From contig JAHFKB010000016.1 in assembly GCA_023245565.1 (NCBI GenBank), positions 9,307 to 19,213 on the forward strand: DNA of 9,907 nt. Direction: 5' to 3'. Below are positions 6,135-9,907 of the stretch, one piece after another. The translations under genes were made by a program, and so were the position numbers. The notes beneath the pieces were generated by a model that saw nothing but the letters and a program-made list of their open reading frames with translations, made no database searches and was not told the DNA's origin. This DNA is from an archaeon. Lineage in GTDB: Archaea; Nanobdellota; Nanobdellia; SCGC-AAA011-G17; GW2011-AR18. The first letter of the stretch is position 1. Each line of letters begins with the position of its first letter.

Positions 6135-6142
6135 TATTTAAA
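6135..6142 (-). promoter_or_regulatory. TATA box of the M15 peptidase gene
   Basis: On the minus strand this reads TTTAAATA, centred 25.5 bases before the ATG at 6113. The same spacing is found at other genes of the window. Confidence 0.5.
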
Positions 6143-6182
6143 ATTTACTGTTTTTTTACTACTAATAAGTAATATAATAGAA

Positions 6183-6578
6183 TTATTGTTGTTTTGATTC
6201 ATAAATTACATCTTTCATAGTACTAATTTGAGAATACATACTCATGTAATCTTTATAGTATTTTGTGTGTTTTAAATTATCTAATCTTCTGTCTAACATG
6301 TATAGTCTTTTAGGAGCTTTTTCCATAATATCCTCTTCATTTCTTATATTAACAATGGAAATTCCTGGAAGAAATTCATCTTCTTCATTATTTTCTTTTT
6401 TTGAAACTTTTATTTGTTTTAATATTTTTTCAATTAATTGATCAAAGTTGTCTTCTAATGTCATATTCATAGGAAGAGAACTTCCATCTGAGAATTGAAT
6501 TTGTAAAGATAATTTATGTGTTTTTGAGTCTACTTGATTTAGAACTATTGATGTCACCTCTAAATTTTTTACTTGCAT
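6183..6578 (-). CDS. Uncharacterised 131-residue protein
   Basis: I do not recognise a family. The amino half (residues 1-55) alternates hydrophobic and polar residues in strand-like pairs (LEVTSIVLNQV, LSLQIQFSDGSSL) and then a helix DNFDQLIEKILKQI. An acidic/lysine-rich linker follows (56-68, KKENNEEDE). The carboxyl half is helical and rich in tyrosine, methionine and charges (APKRLYMLDRRLDNLKHTKYYKDYMSMY). There is no signal peptide or membrane segment, so a cytoplasmic protein is expected. It has its own TATA box and is followed by the M15 peptidase gene 69 bases on, which also has one. Codon usage looks like the neighbours. Its first 17 or so bases are shared with the small gene at 7379. 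Confidence 0.75.
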   Translation of the reverse strand: MQVKNLEVTSIVLNQVDSKTHKLSLQIQFSDGSSLPMNMTLEDNFDQLIEKILKQIKVSKKENNEEDEFLPGISIVNIRNEEDIMEKAPKRLYMLDRRLDNLKHTKYYKDYMSMYSQISTMKDVIYESKQQ

Positions 6579-6597
6579 ATATTTGTAGTTATATACT

Positions 6598-6607
6598 TAT
6601 TTAAATA
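6598..6607 (-). promoter_or_regulatory. TATA box of the 131-residue protein gene
   Basis: An A/T run containing TTTAAATA on the minus strand is centred about 24-26 bases before the ATG at 6578. The surrounding gap is very AT-rich, so the exact eight bases are uncertain. Confidence 0.45.
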
Positions 6608-6667
6608 TATTTTGGAATTTACTTATATATGTTTATTATTTTGTAAAATTGGTTTTAAAATTCTTAG

Positions 6668-6679
6668 AAAAATAAAATT
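6668..6679 (-). terminator. T-rich terminator of the RNase P RNA gene
   Basis: Immediately after the 3' side of helix P1 the minus strand reads AATTTTATTTTT, a T-tract in the right place to end the RNase P RNA. Confidence 0.5.
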
Positions 6680-7043
6680 GTAGGTAAGAAATAAGCCACC
6701 TTTTGTCAAAGCCAAACAAAAACCTTTTGGTTATTGCGATGCTTTGTCTTAACATTCTACTAAGCGTCTTTTAGACTTGCACTGGTTAGGTCCATTGTTT
6801 CATCGTATCCCATAAGGACGTCAACAGGTTATCTTAGTTTTGTTGCCAAAACCTTCACTGCATCACTCCAATCTTATAGGCCGTGTCATTTCTATATGGT
6901 TGCCTTTCATTACTGAAACTCTTTCAAGTAACCCATAAGACTTATTTTCATAAGTAGTGGGCGGACTTTCCTCACAATCCTCAATGTTTGACTTTTGACA
7001 GTTAAAACTTTGATAGGATGCGTTGGTTAAGTTTCTTACCTAC
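6680..7043 (-). ncRNA. rnpB: RNase P RNA, complete, archaeal type
   Basis: This is the catalytic RNA of RNase P, which removes 5' leaders from pre-tRNA. It stands out as a coding-free block visibly richer in G and C than its surroundings. Its ends pair as a perfect 12-bp P1 helix (7043-7032 with 6691-6680). Conserved region I, GAGGAAAGUCCGCCC, is at 6973-6959. Conserved region V, ACAAAAGGUGGCUUAU, lies near the 3' end (about 6707-6692). The core helix P4 forms between AAGUCCGCC (6968-6960) and GGUGGCUU (6700-6693), with the universally bulged U at 6965 left unpaired and one G-U pair. UAGAAAUGACACGGCC (about 6894-6879) resembles the archaeal specificity-domain motif. The length of 364 bases is normal. 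A TATA box lies 25.5 bases upstream and a T-tract follows. The family consensus usually reads ACAGAA where this has ACAAAA. Confidence 0.95.
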
Positions 7044-7063
7044 ATATATAATGAATATAGAAT

Positions 7064-7073
7064 CTTTATAAAG
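7064..7073 (-). promoter_or_regulatory. TATA box of rnpB
   Basis: CTTTATAAAG is centred 25.5 bases before the RNase P RNA 5' end, which is fixed independently by helix P1. It therefore calibrates the TATA-to-start distance for this organism. Confidence 0.7.
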
Positions 7074-7077
7074 TTTT

Positions 7078-7299
7078 TTAATTATCTGGATCTAAGTCTA
7101 CTTTATTTAAATTGCTTTTAAAGCTTGGATAATATTCATCTTCAATCATTTTAACTAATGTTCTTAATTGAGCTATAAGGATTTCTTTTTGGACGTTAAA
7201 TTAACTACTATAGCTTTCTGTTTTTAAATTATTTTTTGTATCATTTAGAATTTTAATTCCAAAAATAAATCTTCCTATTTCTTTATTAAATTCGACCAT
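7078..7299 (-). pseudogene. Small gene interrupted by an in-frame TAA
   Basis: From the ATG at 7299 the frame codes 32 residues (start MVEFNKEIGRFIFGIKIL), meets a TAA at 7203-7201, then continues in the same frame for another 40 residues (FNVQKEILIAQLRTLVKMIE, then EYYPSFKSNLNK and DLDPDN) to a second TAA at 7078. Both halves look protein-like, with helical spacing, so a single nonsense mutation in a 73-residue gene is the simplest reading. GGAG lies four bases before the ATG. The start overlaps the 34-codon frame at 7379 in another register. I do not recognise the product. The alternatives are a translated 32-residue peptide followed by dead sequence, or a chance open stretch in AT-rich DNA. 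Confidence 0.45.
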
Positions 7300-7379
7300 T
7301 TACTCCATCCCCAATTTTTTTCAGTCCATTCATATAACCATTTTATTTTTTCTTCTTTTAGTTTATTTTTTACTTGCAT
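7275..7379 (-). CDS. 34-residue small protein or 5' fragment of a broken gene
   Basis: The frame begins with MQVKNKLKEEKIKWLYEW and is rich in Trp and Lys (six W in the first 28 residues), ending at TAG 7277-7275. A good TATA box sits at leaderless distance before the ATG, which argues that the start is real. The last 25 bases overlap the next frame (ATG at 7299) in a different register. It may therefore be an upstream small gene coupled to it, or the amino end of one gene split by a frameshift. No family recognised. Confidence 0.45.
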   Translation of the reverse strand: MQVKNKLKEEKIKWLYEWTEKNWGWSKWSNLIKK

Positions 7380-7400
7380 ATTAATATAATTAATTATTAA

Positions 7401-7410
7401 ATTTATATAC
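7401..7410 (-). promoter_or_regulatory. TATA box of the small-gene region
   Basis: GTATATAAAT on the minus strand is centred 26.5 bases before the ATG at 7379. It lies in the 63-base gap after the M16 peptidase stop. Confidence 0.55.
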
Positions 7411-7442
7411 TTTTCTTTAATTTTTATGAAAATCTTTCAGAA

Positions 7443-8756
7443 TTATTTTCCTGTTAAAGTTGCTATAGAAATTCCACCTTCACCAAGGTATTTTCTTGCT
7501 ACTCTTTTAATATCTCTTGGAGTTAATGACATTATTTTTCTTGCATTTTCATTATAAGTAAGATCTGCACCATATATTCCAGAAAGAGCTAATTCTTCTG
7601 CAATTTCTTCTACATCATTTAATCTATTCTTTCTATATGTTGAAAGTAAATAACTATCTCTTGCTGCTATAAATTCTTCTTCTGGAATTTCTTCTGTTAT
7701 AAATCTCTCTAATTCTTCAATCATAATTCTTTTTACAGTTTCTGTATTTTTTTTTACAGTTCCAAAACTACGAATATCTACATGGCCTATTCCTAGACCA
7801 GCTATATGTTCTAGCCTAGTATGATAAATTATTCCTCTTTTTTCTCTTAAATTAAACCATAATCTATTTCTTGTATCATATTCTTCACAACTGCCAGTTA
7901 GACAATTGGTCATTATATCTAAGGCATATGTATCTCTATTATCAAAACCACAAGTAGGAAATGCTATTGAAATTACATTATCTTTAACACCATATTCTTT
8001 ATAATTTCTTTCTTGTCGTTCTATTTTTTGAGAACCAAATTTATGGATATCTGTTCCTACACTTGGTAGATTTCCTATAATTTCTTCTACATCATCTAAT
8101 AATTTTTGTATGTTTGGACCTGATATACCAATAAATAGGTTTTTAGCTCCAAAATGTAATTTTTTTATTTTTTCTAATTCTTCTACTGTAACTTCATTAT
8201 AACCTTTTTTTGTTTCTTTGCCTGCATATATTGGGTGACCTTTAAATAATGCTGAATTTTGTCCTTCATCTAATATAAATTCTGGATCTGATTTTCTTTC
8301 TTGTAATTCACCATGAACAATTATTTTTTCTTTTTTAAGTACTTCTGGATCAATTCTATAATCTGTTAAACTATTAAATATTAATTCAAGACCTTTTCTT
8401 GAATTTCTTGCTAAGAATTTAGTAACTAAACCCATACAATCTTCTGTTGTATAACCTGTATAATAACCACCTAATTTTTCTATTGCACGATCAACTACAT
8501 AACCTCTTCCAACACCTTTGCAACTTCTAAAAATTATATGTTCTATTAAATGAGATCTATGAAGATCATTTGCTAAACCATAAGGAAATGCTAAAACAAT
8601 AGAAGTGTCTACACCTTGCTGTTCTTTTAATAAAACTCTTGCTCCATTTGAAAGTTTATGATCTATTATATTTTCAGTTATTCTCGGTATTGTGTATGGG
8701 GAATTTGTTCTCCTGGATTTTTTATAAGATCCACAACGATAAAACTTCTTTATCAT
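7443..8756 (-). CDS. M16-family zinc peptidase
   Basis: The 437 residues give the two-lobed M16B layout. The amino lobe has the family opening HKLSNGARVLLKE (33-45) and the inverted zinc motif H69-L-I-E72-H73. The third metal ligand E150 follows exactly 76 residues after H73, as in active members. The carboxyl lobe holds NRLWFNLREKRGIIYHT (297-313), the conserved R/Y substrate-contact motif. All catalytic residues are therefore present. No signal peptide is seen, so a cytosolic peptidase acting on short or unfolded peptides is likely. Bacterial M16B enzymes often pair with an inactive partner gene, but none is next to it here. It is divergent from ndk with a 114-base gap and has its own TATA box. 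The first ~25 residues are basic and unlike the family core. Confidence 0.92.
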   Translation of the reverse strand: MIKKFYRCGSYKKSRRTNSPYTIPRITENIIDHKLSNGARVLLKEQQGVDTSIVLAFPYGLANDLHRSHLIEHIIFRSCKGVGRGYVVDRAIEKLGGYYTGYTTEDCMGLVTKFLARNSRKGLELIFNSLTDYRIDPEVLKKEKIIVHGELQERKSDPEFILDEGQNSALFKGHPIYAGKETKKGYNEVTVEELEKIKKLHFGAKNLFIGISGPNIQKLLDDVEEIIGNLPSVGTDIHKFGSQKIERQERNYKEYGVKDNVISIAFPTCGFDNRDTYALDIMTNCLTGSCEEYDTRNRLWFNLREKRGIIYHTRLEHIAGLGIGHVDIRSFGTVKKNTETVKRIMIEELERFITEEIPEEEFIAARDSYLLSTYRKNRLNDVEEIAEELALSGIYGADLTYNENARKIMSLTPRDIKRVARKYLGEGGISIATLTGK

Positions 8757-8777
8757 AAATTTTTTCTATTGGAAACT

Positions 8778-8785
8778 TATTTAAA
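8778..8785 (-). promoter_or_regulatory. TATA box of the M16 peptidase gene
   Basis: TTTAAATA on the minus strand is centred 25.5 bases before the ATG at 8756, again the leaderless spacing. Confidence 0.55.
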
Positions 8786-8841
8786 CATAACTTTTTTAGT
8801 TAATTATATACTAGATAATATATATTATTTTCTTAGATAAT

Positions 8842-8849
8842 TTTATTAA
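8842..8849 (+). promoter_or_regulatory. TATA box of ndk
   Basis: TTTATTAA is centred 25.5 bases before the ndk ATG. The divergent gap 8757-8870 thus holds two promoters facing away from each other and no other feature I can see. Confidence 0.5.
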
Positions 8850-8870
8850 TTAATTATTAATTGTAGATTT

Positions 8871-9362
8871 ATGATTGAGAGAACATTAGTTTTAGTTAAA
8901 CCAGATGGAGTACATAGACAATTAGTTGGAGAAATAATTTCTAGGTTTGAAAGAGCTGGTTTAAAATTAGTTGGTATAAAAATGTTCTGGGCAGATAAAG
9001 AGCATGCTATGAAACATTATACTGAAGATATTACTATAAGAAGAGGAGAAAATGTTAGAAATAAATTATTAAGATTCTTAGTTATTGGTCCTGTAGTTGC
9101 TATTTGTTTAGAAGGAATAGAAGCTATTGAGATTGTAAGAAAAATTGTTGGAGATACTCAACCTAAGACTGCTTTACCTGGAACAATAAGGGGGGATTAT
9201 TCTCATATGTCTTATGCTTATGCAGATGCAAAAGATAAAGCTATTCCAAATTTAATACATGCATCAACTACAAAAGAAGAAGCTGAATATGAAATTGCTT
9301 TATGGTTTAAATCTGAAGAATTACATAGCTATAAATTACCTCATGAAGATCATGTTTTATAA
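8871..9362 (+). CDS. ndk: Nucleoside diphosphate kinase with an extended loop before the catalytic His
   Basis: The enzyme passes the terminal phosphate of ATP to other (d)NDPs through a phosphohistidine. The hallmarks are ERTLVLVKPDGVHRQLVGEII (3-23), the nucleotide-site PGTIRGDYS (103-111) and the active-site N127-L-I-H130-A-S. H130 is the phosphorylated histidine. At 163 residues it is longer than the ~140-150 usual for the family. The extra residues lie between RGD and NLIH (YSHMSYAYADAKDKAIP, where most NDKs have about seven) and in the carboxyl tail. The usual HGSDS reads HASTT. From memory, such a loop also occurs in other DPANN-type archaeal NDKs, so activity is still likely. A small gene overlaps its 3' end. 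Confidence 0.94.
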   Translation: MIERTLVLVKPDGVHRQLVGEIISRFERAGLKLVGIKMFWADKEHAMKHYTEDITIRRGENVRNKLLRFLVIGPVVAICLEGIEAIEIVRKIVGDTQPKTALPGTIRGDYSHMSYAYADAKDKAIPNLIHASTTKEEAEYEIALWFKSEELHSYKLPHEDHVL

Positions 9363-9630
9363 ATTATTTAAATTTAAATTAAGTTTATGGAGTTGTGAAG
9401 AAATTATAAAATATACACCCATAAAAAGTTCTAGATTAGAAGCTTTTTATGCTTCTGCTGATTTGAATATTAATAGGCCTGTAGAAAGATTTTATTATTT
9501 AGTTGAAAATTTTATAGGTTTAGATTGGGATTGTAGAAAAATGATTAAAAAGAAAGCTGATGAAGAAGGAAATGCTGCGGCTCTTAATCTTTTGGAAACT
9601 ATGGTTGATACTTTTGATTTATATGATTAA
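9352..9630 (+). CDS. Uncharacterised 92-residue protein overlapping ndk
   Basis: I do not recognise a family. The first dozen residues are basic and aromatic (MFYKLFKFKLSLW). The body is helical: SCEEIIKY, RLEAFYASADLNI, PVERFYYLVENFIGLDWDCRKMIKKKADEEGN and AAALNLLETMVDTFDLYD. Two cysteines are present (15 and 74). No signal peptide or membrane helix is visible. The ATG chosen lies 11 bases before the end of ndk, in another frame. An ATG at 9343 would add three residues, and a far upstream ATG at 9259 would mean a 104-base overlap with ndk and is unlikely. No TATA box of its own is visible, so it is probably co-transcribed with ndk. Confidence 0.65.
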   Translation: MFYKLFKFKLSLWSCEEIIKYTPIKSSRLEAFYASADLNINRPVERFYYLVENFIGLDWDCRKMIKKKADEEGNAAALNLLETMVDTFDLYD

Positions 9631-9636
9631 GAAAAC

Positions 9637-9644
9637 TTTAATAA
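9637..9644 (+). promoter_or_regulatory. TATA box of alaS
   Basis: TTTAATAA is centred 26.5 bases before the alaS ATG, immediately after the stop of the preceding gene. Confidence 0.5.
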
Positions 9645-9666
9645 ATTGGATTAAATTATAATTTCT

Positions 9667-9907
9667 ATGCTTTCAGATAAAGAACAGAAAAAAGAGTTTA
9701 AGAAAATAGCTAGTAAAAGTCCTGAGAAATATTATGCTGTAGAATATTTAAAAAAAGAAGGATTTATTAGAAATCAATGTAAAAAATGCAATAAGTTTTT
9801 CTGGAATGTAAATAAAAATCAAGACGTATGTGGTGATGCTTCTTGTTCTGGTGGTTTTAGATTTATAGGAAATACTCCTGCTAAAAATAGTTTTACTTTT
9901 ATAGAAA
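9667..9907 (+). CDS. alaS: Alanyl-tRNA synthetase, amino-terminal part (3' end outside window)
   Basis: The first 80 residues are visible. They begin MLSDKEQKKEFKKIASKSPE, run through EKYYAVEYLKKEGF, and then hold a zinc ribbon with C38-K-K-C41 and C55-G-D-A-S-C60. FIGNTPAKNSFTFIE follows. This amino-terminal extension ahead of the class II catalytic core is characteristic of archaeal AlaRS and absent from the bacterial form. The catalytic, tRNA-binding and editing domains lie beyond the window. The enzyme joins alanine to tRNA-Ala. The start is set by a TATA box at leaderless distance and by the family's MLSD opening. Confidence 0.93.
   Translation, partial: MLSDKEQKKEFKKIASKSPEKYYAVEYLKKEGFIRNQCKKCNKFFWNVNKNQDVCGDASCSGGFRFIGNTPAKNSFTFIE

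Noticed and set aside
4777..6578. Novel defence island formed by vapBC, the M15 peptidase and the 131-residue protein
   Set aside because: Each unit has its own promoter and the genes share no other linking feature; a common function cannot be supported from sequence.
6680..7043. Possible tRNA, riboswitch or insertion element in the GC-richer block
   Set aside because: The CR-I and CR-V motifs, P4 with bulged U and closing P1 helix identify RNase P RNA instead.
8658..8840. Plus-strand open frame of 60 codons
   Set aside because: It lies antisense to the start of the M16 peptidase gene and runs through the divergent promoter region; its composition is not protein-like.
9259..9351. Upstream extension of the small gene after ndk to an ATG at 9259
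   Set aside because: It would overlap 104 bases of ndk coding sequence, and the added residues read like the shadow of ndk. The ATG at 9352 or 9343 is more credible.

Overview
The window is AT-rich archaeal chromosome. The evidence is the archaeal/eukaryotic ribosomal protein set (L21e, and S13-S4-S11 in archaeal order), RNA polymerase subunit F, a DUF655 protein, a Sec61-beta type SecG, an archaeal AlaRS amino-terminal zinc ribbon, an archaeal-looking RNase P RNA, and TATA boxes at a constant distance from the genes. Low GC, compact spacing, a PGF-pre-PGF surface protein and a broken-up ribosomal operon suggest a DPANN archaeon (Woesearchaeota/Pacearchaeota-like); that placement is inference.

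Layout. (1) 1-1625: two cell-surface genes. The first is the 3' part of a pentapeptide-repeat, tail-fibre-like protein whose DNA carries a near-identical 240-bp higher-order repeat. The second is a secreted, membrane-anchored PGF-pre-PGF domain protein. (2) 1769-4775: translation, transcription and secretion genes: rpl21e, rpoF, DUF655, rps13, rps4, rps11, then a 53-residue SecG. SecG sits where rpoD (Rpo3) often follows rps11 in other archaea. (3) 4777-6578, minus strand: a VapBC-type toxin-antitoxin pair with a palindromic operator, a secreted M15-family D,D-peptidase-like protein, and an unrecognised 131-residue protein. (4) 6680-7043, minus strand: a complete RNase P RNA gene closed by a 12-bp P1 helix. 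(5) 7078-7379, minus strand: a decayed or overlapping small-gene region with its own promoter. (6) 7443-8756, minus strand: an M16 zinc peptidase with all metal ligands present. (7) 8871-9907, plus strand: nucleoside diphosphate kinase, an overlapping 92-residue unknown protein, and the 5' end of alaS.

At least ten protein genes and the RNase P RNA have a TATA-like box centred about 24-28 bases before the first base of the gene. The RNase P 5' end, fixed by helix P1, gives an internal calibration of 25.5 bases, so most first genes of transcripts here are probably translated from leaderless mRNAs. Genes inside operons (rpoF, DUF655, rps4, rps11, vapC, the gene at 9352) lack such a box and instead overlap or closely follow the upstream gene.

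Most of the window is core housekeeping sequence. The less ordinary parts are the expanding surface repeat, the M15 peptidase in an organism presumably without murein, the toxin-antitoxin operator, the broken small gene and the uniform leaderless promoter geometry. I did not find a clear new multi-gene system.
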